Assembly: GCA_021827645.1 (NCBI GenBank)
Contig: JAKAVA010000021.1
Location: 1 to 34,562, forward strand
Reading direction: 5' to 3'
Length of the DNA: 34,562 nucleotides
Source: Planctomycetota bacterium
GTDB taxonomy: Bacteria > Planctomycetota > Phycisphaerae > WQYP01
The notes below the pieces were generated by a model. It saw only the letters and a program-made list of their open reading frames with translations, did no database searches and was not told the DNA's origin. Shown piece by piece: positions 1-7,472 of the stretch; the stretch's first letter is position 1; each line of letters starts with the position of its first letter. A program made the position numbers and the translations under genes.

Positions 1-125
1 CCACCATCATGGTGGTGCACGCGATGTTTGCCACCATCCTGGCTGCCGCTCCCCGCTATGAAGGTAAAAGTCTCTCGCCGGTGAAACTCTCCAAAATATC
101 ACGGGCTATCTATTCCGGCCTCTGA
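1..125 (+). CDS. C-terminal fragment of an unrecognised protein (5' end outside window)
   Basis: The frame starting at base 3 is open from the window edge to a TGA at 123-125 and gives about 40 residues, ending in SRAIYSGL. The first part (MVVHAMFATILAAA) is hydrophobic and could be the end of a membrane or packing helix; the tail is basic. I do not recognise the family. It would be transcribed towards the prepilin-like gene, so the two genes converge. The call rests only on an open frame touching the edge and a protein-like composition, so it could be chance. A second frame stays open from base 65 to 484 but has no start or ribosome site I would trust. Confidence 0.4.
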   Translation, partial: TIMVVHAMFATILAAAPRYEGKSLSPVKLSKISRAIYSGL

Positions 126-527
126 CGACGCCGTCACGGATCGGCTGCCGGCACGGTGCGGTCCACAACCTCATCATCAACCCCGAATCGCTGCCAAAAC
201 CACGCGATGTGAAAACGTCTGCGCCGAAACCGAGAAAAAACGCCCACCACGCCCCGGCGACCATCGAACTGCGGCGAGAGCCGACCCGGCACGCGCACAT
301 ATATCAACATCCGTCAATATCATGCCGCTCGAAAACCTTACATCGCAACCGGCTCCTGCAAAAAATGAGCGAGAGGTATTTGCGGGCGCAACAACCAGCA
401 GGGCCGTCACTTTTATCGCCCGGTGAAGCCGTCGAAAATCTTTACCGGACGGTCTCCCGGCGATTCCCCAGCGGCCACTTATGATTGAAGCGCATCGCAC
501 GCCGGGCCGGGGAAATAGTTCGGGGAC
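126..527. other. Intergenic stretch, no supported gene
   Basis: About 400 bases between the left-edge fragment and the end of the prepilin-like gene. Open frames exist on both strands (for example 209-484 plus and 177-500 minus), but their translations are low-complexity, rich in Arg, His and Pro, and no ribosome-binding site precedes a start. I see no convincing terminator, RNA gene or repeat here. Confidence 0.5.
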
Positions 528-1478
528 TTAGAATCCAGTGGCGACATTAAGAACGCGGAGCGTGCCGGCCTTGATGGGGGCAGCATGCCCATCCATAAAC
601 ATGGCATTGGCCGATCCGGTTGGGGAATCATCGCTGGGGGATGAGGTGTCATGGCGGTAACTCAAGCCCGTGCCTCCGTATCTCGTTGCCGATGACGGTG
701 GACGGATGGGTTCATTGAAACTCGGCGGGATGATGGTGTTGAGTGTGTTGGTGGGGGATGGGTAGTTGTATCCCGTCCAGTCAAAGGCGCAGAAAGAGTA
801 GTCGGCCTTGGTCAAGTTGGTGCTGTAATAGTCCCAACCTTGATCGCAGTCACCGACGCCCACGATCTGTGCCGGATTGTTGATGGAGTTGAGCATTTTC
901 GGCGCGTTCAGCACCGGGTTGGGTAGCCCGCCTTGCGGATGGGCCAGAAAATTCCAGTTATAAGTCTGTTGCCAGACAAAAACATTCGGGTTTGCGGAAT
1001 AGGTGATCGGCGAGATGTAATGGTTATAAATCCAGCAGTCGGGGGGTTGCGGGATTAAGGAGCCCGGGCAGACAAACAGGGAATAACATTTTTGCTGCAG
1101 CGCCTGATAGGTGTATCCGTCGTAGGTGGGTGGTGGTGTTTTGAGGCTCATCTCATAGGTGGTATACGCCACATTGTCCGGGGGCAGGTGGTAGGCCCAG
1201 TTGAAGAGTTGGTCGTTCCAGGAATACTCGAATCCACGGGGATTTACCCTTGTATATTTCGTATTGGAGGGGAGGTAGCCCTCATTCGCGGTGGCATAGC
1301 CGAGAACCATCTGGCCGATGGATTGGAGATTGGATTCACACTCAACGCCGATGGCATCCTGCCGGGCTGTTGCGAGCGCGGGAATCAGCAGCGCAATGAG
1401 CAGTGCGATGATCGAAATGACCACGATCATCTCAACGAGCGTGAAACCAATTCTTCTGGCCTCTTTCATCAACACCAT
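528..1478 (-). CDS. Prepilin-like protein with N-terminal methylation signal (type II secretion / pseudopilin type)
   Basis: The 316-residue product begins with a short basic leader followed by GFTLVEMIVVISIIALLIALL, the class III signal cut after Gly by prepilin peptidase with methylation of the new Phe. The helix that follows anchors the protein in the inner membrane or a pseudopilus. The C-terminus has an Arg-His followed by NAMFMDGHA, which matches the planctomycete H-X9-DG signature, but here about 19 residues separate the His from DG instead of nine. I chose the ATG at 1478 because AAGGTGGT lies about 5-8 bases upstream; the ATG at 1469 is spaced too far and the ORF's most upstream start has no ribosome site. 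Planctomycetes carry many paralogues of unknown role, so the function is inferred only to the level of a pseudopilin-like surface protein. It is a single gene with no secretion genes beside it. Confidence 0.85.
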   Translation of the reverse strand: MVLMKEARRIGFTLVEMIVVISIIALLIALLIPALATARQDAIGVECESNLQSIGQMVLGYATANEGYLPSNTKYTRVNPRGFEYSWNDQLFNWAYHLPPDNVAYTTYEMSLKTPPPTYDGYTYQALQQKCYSLFVCPGSLIPQPPDCWIYNHYISPITYSANPNVFVWQQTYNWNFLAHPQGGLPNPVLNAPKMLNSINNPAQIVGVGDCDQGWDYYSTNLTKADYSFCAFDWTGYNYPSPTNTLNTIIPPSFNEPIRPPSSATRYGGTGLSYRHDTSSPSDDSPTGSANAMFMDGHAAPIKAGTLRVLNVATGF

Positions 1479-1675
1479 GCTGCACCACCTTTTCGAGCCC
1501 ACCCCATTGACACGGTGAAGCGCCAGCGCTGCACCGGCAACGGGGGGATGCCAGCAACTCGCTTAACCACGGGCCCATGGTTTGCTCTCTTCAGATTTCG
1601 TTTCCCGCGGTTAAACACGCTCATCCAGCGTTCCGATTGGCTTTCGCCAGTCATCCATTTGCCATCTCAAGTATA
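1479..1675 (-). promoter_or_regulatory. 5' leader and possible promoter of the prepilin-like gene
   Basis: Read on the minus strand, a TATACT hexamer at 1675-1670 is a possible -10 element; no good -35 lies at the right distance. The following ~190-nt leader contains GCAAACC, then the palindrome ATGGGCCCGT and GGT (about 1565-1590), and a stable CGGTG...CACCG hairpin (about 1515-1545) enclosing AGCG/GCGCT. The sequence shows folding potential only; no known riboswitch was recognised. Confidence 0.3.
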
Positions 1676-1779
1676 ACACGCGAAGTCGGCTTTACACCAC
1701 CAATTTTTTCTTTATATAGTCCTATAATGTGAACATACTTAATCCATGTCTTGATATTTTAGCCCCCAATATGGAGAGC

Positions 1780-1815
1780 AAAGAAAAAAGGACCGGTTCC
1801 CCATGGGGCCGGCCC
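1780..1815 (-). terminator. Intrinsic terminator after PEP-CTERM gene 1
   Basis: On the minus strand, GGGCCGGCC-type and GGACCGGT-type arms pair around CATG (about 10 base pairs with a two-base bulge and one mismatch). They are followed by TTTTTTCTTT at 1789-1780. It lies about 95 bases past the stop of the PEP-CTERM gene in the direction of transcription. Confidence 0.75.
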
Positions 1816-1908
1816 TGCAATGCCAAATGGGACTAATTTTTTGGCATCGGCAAAGTATCGGCGGCTTAAGTATGCCGCACGGATCGCCGTCGCCTGCGGC
1901 ACTGCGCT

Positions 1909-2886
1909 TCAGGCGGTTTTGCGGCGTCGGACCAGCAGCAGGGCGATGCCACCAGCGCCCAGCAATCCGAGCGACGCCGGTTCAGGAACGCTGGAGCCGA
2001 CGGGGGTACCCGTAATGCTGATATTGTCGAACGTTCCGCTGCCGTTGGTTTCAGGACTGGAGTTGCCGAAACCAAAATAGACGCTGGAACTATCAAGGCT
2101 GAAATTGCCGATGCTGAGCGAAAACAATTTAGCTCCTGATGTGCTATTAACGGTGTAGCTGAATTTACCGGGCGTGCCCCCCTCACCGGGGTCGGCCGCC
2201 ACCGGTGTCCAACTGAATGTCGCGTTGTACCATGTGTCGCCGCTGAGCTTGTATGAAGCGTTGCTGCCGTACGTGTCGGTAAATGTGATGGTCTCGCCGT
2301 TGTCTGAATTCCCATCGGATTTACTCGTTGTACTGCCCGCGTTATTGTAGTTGTCACCGGCAACCAGCGACGCCCTGTTACCGAAGGTTTCTTCTCGCAA
2401 ATTCGCGCCGATGAATTGGCCGGGGTCTTTCGCCGTGGCCCCGGAGTATCCGTTTTGAATATTACCCATCATGAAGGTGTCGGCCGCGTAATGTCCGGAG
2501 TTAAACACATAAAAGTCGAAGCTACCGCTGATGGCCTGCGTGGCGTCGAACGCCGGCCCGCCGCTGTCAACCAGATAGCCTTCCGGCAGATTACCGTCAC
2601 CTGAGTAACTCCCGCTAACCGCGCCCGCCTCTTCGGAGTTGACGGTCCCGCCGAGCCCCGCGCCATTGTAGCCGGCGGAGGTGACGTAATTGGCTTTGTT
2701 GGCTTCGGTGCCGGAGACAGTCACGAGGCTCCAGCCGGATGGTGGGGTGGTACTGCCGAGGGTGGAACTTTCAAAGTTCTGCGAGATGGTCGTCGTGGCA
2801 CTGGCCGAGGTGGCGAGCGCCAAGATGGCCACGCCTCCCACAGTCCATGCCGCATAGGAAAGCAAATTTCGATTCTTTTGCCTCAT
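1909..2886 (-). CDS. PEP-CTERM sorting domain protein (exported, surface or matrix)
   Basis: The 325-residue protein has a Sec signal peptide (basic start MRQKNRN, hydrophobic stretch ending TSASA at about residue 30) and a long Ser/Thr/Gly/Asn-rich body. It ends with the PEP-CTERM tripartite tail: VPEP, a hydrophobic helix (LGLLGAGGIALLLV) and RRRKTA. In this family exosortase is believed to cut near PEP and pass the protein to the cell surface or extracellular matrix. The body, with an early NFESSTLGSTTPPSGW and later YFGFGNSSPE, resembles secreted beta-sandwich proteins, but I cannot assign a ligand. The start is firm: GGAGG lies about 7 bases before the ATG. The gene stands alone behind a strong promoter and a very long leader and is followed by its own terminator, so it is a monocistronic, probably regulated unit. 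No exosortase gene is in the window. Confidence 0.9.
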   Translation of the reverse strand: MRQKNRNLLSYAAWTVGGVAILALATSASATTTISQNFESSTLGSTTPPSGWSLVTVSGTEANKANYVTSAGYNGAGLGGTVNSEEAGAVSGSYSGDGNLPEGYLVDSGGPAFDATQAISGSFDFYVFNSGHYAADTFMMGNIQNGYSGATAKDPGQFIGANLREETFGNRASLVAGDNYNNAGSTTSKSDGNSDNGETITFTDTYGSNASYKLSGDTWYNATFSWTPVAADPGEGGTPGKFSYTVNSTSGAKLFSLSIGNFSLDSSSVYFGFGNSSPETNGSGTFDNISITGTPVGSSVPEPASLGLLGAGGIALLLVRRRKTA

Positions 2887-3264
2887 GATGAAACCTCCAA
2901 AAAATGGCGAGCCAAAGGATCATCGGCCATTAAGCCGTCATATTCAGATCGGTCTCGCCGGACTAGAAAAACGCGTGGCGGGTTATGCCGGAACCAAACC
3001 GGCATCGGTGCCAAAAACCACGCAACCATGAACCATTCAAAAGCAAGGACGCCGACGCAAATATTGCAACGATCGGGCCACTCCGAAGGCCCTTTCCAGA
3101 CGCCGCATGCCGCCTTAATTGTCGTGTCGCGTCGCTGAACTCCGTCAGCGAACCAAATTGGTAAACCAAGACCGCCCATGCGGGCGGTTTGCCAATAGCC
3201 TCAGGCTCCCCAATGAGTGGGAAAAACCCGATATGTTGTTTCCTGCTTCTCTACGCCCGACTTA
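2887..3264 (-). ncRNA. Long structured 5' leader of PEP-CTERM gene 1 (candidate cis-regulatory RNA)
   Basis: From the predicted start site near 3262 the untranslated leader runs about 375 nt. Reading 5' to 3' on the minus strand it can form: AGCC-TGA-GGCT (about 3206-3196); an 11-bp arm ATTGGcAAACC with GGTTTaCCAAT enclosing GCCC-GCAT-GGGC (about 3197-3156), with an alternative ACCGCCC/GGGCGGT pairing; CGCTGA-CGGAGT-TCAGCG (about 3151-3134); GGGCC-TTCGGAGT-GGCCC (about 3092-3075); and a terminator-like hairpin (3023-2966). It then opens into a GGAGG ribosome site. No known riboswitch class was recognised. Confidence 0.5.
2966..3023 (-). terminator. Terminator-like hairpin inside the leader (possible attenuator)
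   Basis: Outer stem GCGTGG (3023-3018) with CCACGC (2978-2973), inner perfect stem ATGCCGG (3005-2999) with CCGGCAT (2991-2985), then GTTTTTC (2972-2966). It sits between the promoter and the ribosome site of the PEP-CTERM gene, the position expected for transcription attenuation. Weakness: the internal loops are large, and I could not find a clear competing antiterminator. Confidence 0.45.
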
Positions 3265-3269
3265 ATTTT

Positions 3270-3297
3270 AGAATAATCTGTTCTGAGATCATGTCAA
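3270..3297 (-). promoter_or_regulatory. Sigma70-type promoter for PEP-CTERM gene 1
   Basis: On the minus strand, TTGACA (3297-3292, a perfect -35) is followed after 16 bases by TATTCT (3275-3270). An A/T-rich tract (AATTTTTTTC) lies just upstream and could act as an UP element. Confidence 0.65.
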
Positions 3298-3407
3298 GAA
3301 AAAAATTAAAGTTTTTTGGACGCCGCCTACCACACACTCAGCGTGGCGATGTGTAAATTAAGGCCAGAGACGAATTTGGCGAAAAAACGATGGTATTATG
3401 AGACGCT

Positions 3408-3460
3408 TTTGCGCACGATATAAGAATCGTTCTGGCTTTCTCGATATAACATTGCGCAAA
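3408..3460 (+). promoter_or_regulatory. Inverted and direct repeats upstream of the MBL hydrolase gene
   Basis: TTTGCGCA (3408-3415) and its inverse TGCGCAAA (3453-3460) flank two direct copies of CGATATAA (3416-3423 and 3442-3449, 26 bases apart). The TATAAG and TATAAC within the copies are possible -10 elements, but I see no good -35. The arrangement lies 60-110 bases before the start codon and could be an operator. Confidence 0.3.
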
Positions 3461-3520
3461 TTTTGGGGTTGTTATTGGCCATCGCTTGCGGAGAAACACG
3501 CAGGCCCCTAAGTTGTCGCT

Positions 3521-4309
3521 ATGAATAAATCCGATTCCATCGAGGTTGTGGTATTAGGATCCGGCACTTCCGCGGGTGTGCCGATGATCGGTTGCCATTG
3601 CCGCGTCTGTACCAGCGCCGATCCGCGCGATCAACGCAATCGCTGCAGTGTGGTCGTGGGGTACGGCGGGAAACGGGTCCTTATTGATACGCCGCCGGAA
3701 CTGCGCCTTGCGGTCATCGCCAACGGTATTGATATGGTTGATGCCGTAGTGTTGACGCACGGTCACGCCGACCACATCTTCGGTCTTGATGATGTACGCC
3801 GCTACAATACCCTCTCAGGCAACGGCATGCCTATTCTGGCCAGTGCCAGTACGCTCTCCATTATTCGGCAGGCGTTTCCATACGCCATTGATCAGGCCGC
3901 AGCCGATCCGCTGGTTTACCGCCCGCAGATTATGCTGCAGGAAATTACGGGCACCTTCGAACTCTTCGGCAGGGTGTGGACACCGATCCATCTTCCGCAC
4001 GGCAACGTGCAGGTGCTTGGATTTCGGGTCGGTGATTTCGCATATTGTACGGATTGTTCGGGCATTCCGGCTCAGGAACGAAAAAAACTCGCCTCACTGG
4101 ATGTCTTGATTATCGACGGTCTTCGCCCCACACCGCATCCTACGCATTTAAGTTTTAATCAGGCATTGGAGATCATCGCTGATCTGCGCCCACGCCGCGC
4201 ATACTTTACTCATCTGACGCACGATCTTCCGCACGCCGAGATCGAAGCCCAGTTGCCGCCGCATGTGCGGGTACTTTACGATGGGATGAAATTTCAGGTA
4301 CCGCTCTGA
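3521..4309 (+). CDS. MBL-fold metallo-hydrolase, PhnP-like
   Basis: The 262-residue protein opens with GSGTSAGVPMIGCHCRVC (residues 13-30), the start typical of the PhnP-like branch of the metallo-beta-lactamase superfamily, then has DPRDQRNR and the metal motif HGHADH at 80-85. Further likely ligands are the His in LPHGN, the Asp in YCTDCSG and the His in FTHLTHD near the end. The Cys cluster at 25-30 may bind a structural zinc, as in PhnP. E. coli PhnP hydrolyses cyclic ribose phosphates; the substrate here is unknown and no phosphonate genes are nearby. It is probably cytoplasmic, with no signal peptide. No clear ribosome site precedes the ATG, so the start rests on the motif beginning a few residues downstream. 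It converges with tatA. Confidence 0.88.
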   Translation: MNKSDSIEVVVLGSGTSAGVPMIGCHCRVCTSADPRDQRNRCSVVVGYGGKRVLIDTPPELRLAVIANGIDMVDAVVLTHGHADHIFGLDDVRRYNTLSGNGMPILASASTLSIIRQAFPYAIDQAAADPLVYRPQIMLQEITGTFELFGRVWTPIHLPHGNVQVLGFRVGDFAYCTDCSGIPAQERKKLASLDVLIIDGLRPTPHPTHLSFNQALEIIADLRPRRAYFTHLTHDLPHAEIEAQLPPHVRVLYDGMKFQVPL

Positions 4310-4352
4310 AGCCGCCGGTCGCCGACGGAAAACCGCTGGCGGCAAGAACGAA

Positions 4353-4679
4353 TCAGGGCTCTTCAGAAACGCTGGTTACCTGTCGAATCTGACGTGGGTT
4401 GGATTGCGGCGTTCCTGCATTGATGGCTGATGTCGGTTTGGCGGCGGGGATTTCCGGGGTTTCCGGAGGTGCATCCACCGTTGTCGACTTTTTGATTTCT
4501 TCCGTCGTCTGGTTAAGGCCCTTCTTGAACTCTACGATCGACTTCCCCAAGCTTTTCGCCAGATCAGGCAGTCGCTTGCCGAACAGCAGCAGCGCAATGA
4601 TGGCGATGACCGCGATATCCATCGGGCTGTCGAAAAAATTATTAAAAAGTCCCAGGATGTAAGGATGAAGATTCAGCAC
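4353..4679 (-). CDS. tatA: Sec-independent protein translocase TatA/TatE family
   Basis: The gene gives 108 residues from a GTG at 4679, chosen because GCGAGG lies 8 bases upstream; the longer frame up to 4742 has no ribosome site. The product has a short N-terminal segment (LHPYILGLFNNFF), a transmembrane helix MDIAVIAIIALLLFG, the conserved hinge FGKRLPDLAKSLGK and an amphipathic helix with FKKGL, then a Pro/Thr-rich tail. TatA oligomers form the passage for folded twin-arginine substrates in the inner membrane. TatB would have a longer, acidic cytoplasmic part, so TatA/E is preferred. No tatC is adjacent. A TATACT on the minus strand at 4762-4757 is a possible -10, with a poor -35. Confidence 0.88.
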   Translation of the reverse strand: MLNLHPYILGLFNNFFDSPMDIAVIAIIALLLFGKRLPDLAKSLGKSIVEFKKGLNQTTEEIKKSTTVDAPPETPEIPAAKPTSAINAGTPQSNPRQIRQVTSVSEEP

Positions 4680-4942
4680 GTTTCGAACCTCGCAATAGGA
4701 AAGCGGCGGCTGTCTTGATCGATCATTAAACCGCCACGACAATTCATCTGTATCAAAGTATACGTCGGTACCGAGGTATTTGGAAGAGAATTTTGAAATT
4801 TAGGGTGCGCGGGTGGAAATGACAGTTGATTTGAGTGCTTCGGTGTCGATTTTTCTGCAGAAATCCCAACTTTCTGCGGCCATTTGACGGTGGACGGCCG
4901 AACGGGCGGAATTCCGAAGTATGCACAGAGAATCTACGCCTG

Positions 4943-4969
4943 TTGAATCGATACGACTTCCGTTAAAAT
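4943..4969 (+). promoter_or_regulatory. Possible promoter of the sugar ABC importer operon
   Basis: TTGAAT (4943-4948) and TAAAAT (4964-4969) are separated by 15 bases, which is shorter than ideal. They lie about 75 bases before the chosen start of the binding-protein gene, within a stretch (4743-5044) that holds no other gene. Confidence 0.35.
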
Positions 4970-5044
4970 AAAGTCTGTGGAATATCGGCAGGGCTGCTCC
5001 GGTTGGTCGGATTTCGTGCACGCATAAGAAGATTCAGGTTGGCG

Positions 5045-6415
5045 ATGGCGGGTCATGTCGGCAAATGGGTAAGTCGGATCACCGCTGCCGCGATTATCCT
5101 TCCGGCAGTGTATCTGCTGATATTCGGTCCGCGGCCGAACAGTTACCGGCGTGCGGACGGGATCAACATTCGCGGGCGAATCGTCGTGAGTTTCTGGGAG
5201 AGTTGGACGGGTTTTGAAGCCCGGGCGATGGGAGATGTGGTCAATCGATTCAATCATTCGCAGTCGAAGATCTATGTTCACGTGGTGGAGATGAGCAATC
5301 CGATCACCAAATCTCTCATCTCGATTGCGGGCGGTGATCCGCCGGATATCGTCGCCCTCTGGTCGCAGCCGATGGGTCAATTCATGACCAACGACGCGCT
5401 GGTTCCGCTGACCCCGCTGATCAGGGAACATGTGGTGAATCGGCGGGATTTTCCCGGTTGGATCTGGCGGCTCTGTGCCCCGCATGGCATTCTGTACACG
5501 CTTCCGGCCACGCCTGAAACCAACGCCCTCTTCTGGAACAAAATTCTCTTCGCCCGCGCCGGGCTCAATCCGAATAAGCCGCCGCGGACGATCCGGCAAC
5601 TCGATGCGATGGCGGCGCGGCTGACGGTTTTCGGCAGGGACGGACGGATCAAGCAGGCGGGGTTTCTTCCCAATGAACCGGGCTGGTGGAACGGTCAGTG
5701 GGGTATATGGTTCGGCAATCAGCTCTACAACCCCAAAACGCATCATTTCAATATAGACACCCCGCAATCGATTGCGGCTTATCGGTGGTATGCGAGCTGG
5801 CCGAAAAAACTGGGTCGTAACCGGCTGAAGTTGTTTGAGAGCGGACTGGGGCAGTTTGCGTCGGCCAATAATCCGTTCATGGACGGGAAAGTGGCCATGG
5901 AGATGCAGGGATCGTATTTTGTGCAGTTCATTCAGCGGTACAACAAAAATCTCATCGGCCATTATGGGGTTGCGCCGTTTCCCACGGCACATGGGTCGCC
6001 GCGCAGCGCCAATTGGGGTGACTGCGACCTGTGGGGCATACCGCGTGCGGCGCGGCATGTCCGGGCTGCGATGAAGGTGCTGGCGTTCTTTATCCAGCGT
6101 AAAAATATTGAATTTTTGAACGAAAAGCAATTCAAGGCCAGCCCCTATCTGAAGGTAAGCCCGGAGTTCTTCAAAAAGAATAAAAATCCATTTATCCGTG
6201 AATTTCAAAAGGAGATGACGGCGCCGGGAATTCAAACCAATCCCGCCAGCCCGATCATGTCGCGGGTGATATCGGAGATGGTTCTCTCGGCATCCCGCGT
6301 ATGGAACGGTCAAAGCGTGACGGCGACGTTTCGCCACGCCCAGCATCTGGTGGATCGCTGGCAGCGGGAGGAGCATGAATTGAACGCCCGGGCTCAAAAG
6401 TCGTCCGATCGCTGA
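5045..6415 (+). CDS. ABC transporter extracellular solute-binding protein (sugar type)
   Basis: The protein (456 residues from the ATG at 5045) has an N-terminal hydrophobic segment (AAAIILPAVYLLIF, about residues 13-26) and then a family-1-like solute-binding fold: VVSFWESWTGFEARAM, a DPPDIVALWS segment, LPATPETNALFWNK for the lobe crossover, and DGKVAMEMQG in the C-lobe. It should capture a carbohydrate outside the cytoplasmic membrane and deliver it to the two permeases that follow. There is no lipobox Cys, so it is either anchored by the uncleaved helix or released. The in-frame TTG at 5003 is an alternative start; I prefer 5045 because AGG lies 6 bases upstream. The sugar cannot be named from sequence. 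Confidence 0.88.
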   Translation: MAGHVGKWVSRITAAAIILPAVYLLIFGPRPNSYRRADGINIRGRIVVSFWESWTGFEARAMGDVVNRFNHSQSKIYVHVVEMSNPITKSLISIAGGDPPDIVALWSQPMGQFMTNDALVPLTPLIREHVVNRRDFPGWIWRLCAPHGILYTLPATPETNALFWNKILFARAGLNPNKPPRTIRQLDAMAARLTVFGRDGRIKQAGFLPNEPGWWNGQWGIWFGNQLYNPKTHHFNIDTPQSIAAYRWYASWPKKLGRNRLKLFESGLGQFASANNPFMDGKVAMEMQGSYFVQFIQRYNKNLIGHYGVAPFPTAHGSPRSANWGDCDLWGIPRAARHVRAAMKVLAFFIQRKNIEFLNEKQFKASPYLKVSPEFFKKNKNPFIREFQKEMTAPGIQTNPASPIMSRVISEMVLSASRVWNGQSVTATFRHAQHLVDRWQREEHELNARAQKSSDR

Positions 6416-6509
6416 CCTCGGCGAGCGGCTAGCATCCGGGCGAGGGAATGCATATCATGCACCGGTCAGGGCTCAATGCACGGGGTCAGTCTCACCCAGG
6501 AGTTTCGGC

Positions 6510-7472
6510 TTGTCAGCGTACGGGCGGGTTACATGGCGGGATCAACTCATCGGGATGTTCTTTGCCATGCCGTTTATCATCGGCGTGGCGGTGCTGCTGG
6601 TGGTTCCGCTGGCGCTGAGTTTTTATTACAGCTTCTGTCATTACACGATGCTCACGCCGCCGATCTGGGTGGGGCTGAAGAATTACGTCCGTCTGCTTTC
6701 CGATCACGCGTTCATGCGGTCGCTCTTGAATACGTGTTTCTTTTCGGTCATTTCAGTGCCGCTGGCTCTGGGGTGGAGCCTCCTGCTGGCCCTGCTGCTG
6801 AATGTTCCCAACCGGCTCCGCAACGTGTATCGAACGATTGTTTTTCTTCCCAGCCTGCTGCCGCTGGTCGCCACGGCCGTCATCTGGCGCTGGATGCTCA
6901 GTCCGGTGCACGGGCCGATCAACTTTCTGCTTCAGTTTCCGTGCCACTGGGTCGGTACCATGCTCGCCGCCGTTGCGCCCCTGTTTCATGCCGCACCTTC
7001 GACCATTCATAGCCTGCGGCACCTGAAACCACCGCTGTGGCTGGAGGACGGAAAATGGGCGATGACCACCATCATCCTCCTGAGCCTCTGGGGTGTGGGG
7101 CAGACGGTCATCATTTTTCTCGCCGGGCTCGATGAGATACCGGAGGAACTCTATGAATCGGCGGCACTCGATGGGGCGACCGGCCTGCGGCGGCTCTGGC
7201 ATGTGACGCTGCCCATGCTCTCGCCGGTCATTTTCTTCAATCTGGTGATCGGGATCATCGGAAGTTGGCAGATATTTGATCTGCCGTACGTCATGACCCA
7301 GGGAGGGCCGGGACGGGCGACGCTTTTCTACAGCATGTATCTCTTTGAAGCCGGTTTCCAGCAGTTGCGCATGGGGGCGGCGTGTGCGATGGCGTGGGTA
7401 CAGCTTATTATTATTTTAATTCTCACCGCCATCGCGTTCCGATCGGCGAAAAAATGGGTGCATTACCGATGA
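6510..7472 (+). CDS. Sugar ABC transporter permease, MalF/UgpA-like
   Basis: The 320-residue integral membrane protein has about six helices, beginning with MFFAMPFIIGVAVLLVVPLA. It carries the EAA loop that contacts the ATPase (EELYESAALDGATGLRRLW then VTLPMLSP, about residues 212-238). The start is a TTG at 6510 supported by AGGAG at 6498-6502, 7 bases upstream; later Met codons lie inside the first helix. A long hydrophilic loop (about 145-185) separates the third and fourth helices. It lies 94 bases after the binding-protein gene and overlaps the next permease by four bases (ATGA), so the two subunits are probably translationally coupled. No ATP-binding subunit is encoded here; a shared MalK/MsmX-like ATPase elsewhere would be needed. 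Confidence 0.92.
   Translation: MSAYGRVTWRDQLIGMFFAMPFIIGVAVLLVVPLALSFYYSFCHYTMLTPPIWVGLKNYVRLLSDHAFMRSLLNTCFFSVISVPLALGWSLLLALLLNVPNRLRNVYRTIVFLPSLLPLVATAVIWRWMLSPVHGPINFLLQFPCHWVGTMLAAVAPLFHAAPSTIHSLRHLKPPLWLEDGKWAMTTIILLSLWGVGQTVIIFLAGLDEIPEELYESAALDGATGLRRLWHVTLPMLSPVIFFNLVIGIIGSWQIFDLPYVMTQGGPGRATLFYSMYLFEAGFQQLRMGAACAMAWVQLIIILILTAIAFRSAKKWVHYR

Noticed and set aside
65-484. Alternative open plus-strand frame after the left-edge fragment, possibly joined by a frameshift
   Set aside because: Composition is basic and low-complexity and no family is recognisable; the shorter frame to 125 is more protein-like.
2883-3179. Minus-strand 98-codon frame ending in an ATGA overlap with PEP-CTERM gene 1
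   Set aside because: No ribosome site before its ATG, which lies inside a hairpin loop; the translation is Trp- and Arg-rich without a recognisable pattern, and the stretch is better explained as a structured leader. The ATGA overlap keeps it a small possibility.
3121-3240. Cyclic-di-GMP-I (GEMM-I) riboswitch in the PEP-CTERM 1 leader
   Set aside because: GGCAAACC plus hairpin is present, but the required GACGCAAAGCC receptor and the later GG..ACC helix are missing.
4311-4343. GCCGCC...GGCGGC inverted repeat between the convergent MBL and tatA genes as terminator
   Set aside because: The loop is long and no T-run follows on either strand.
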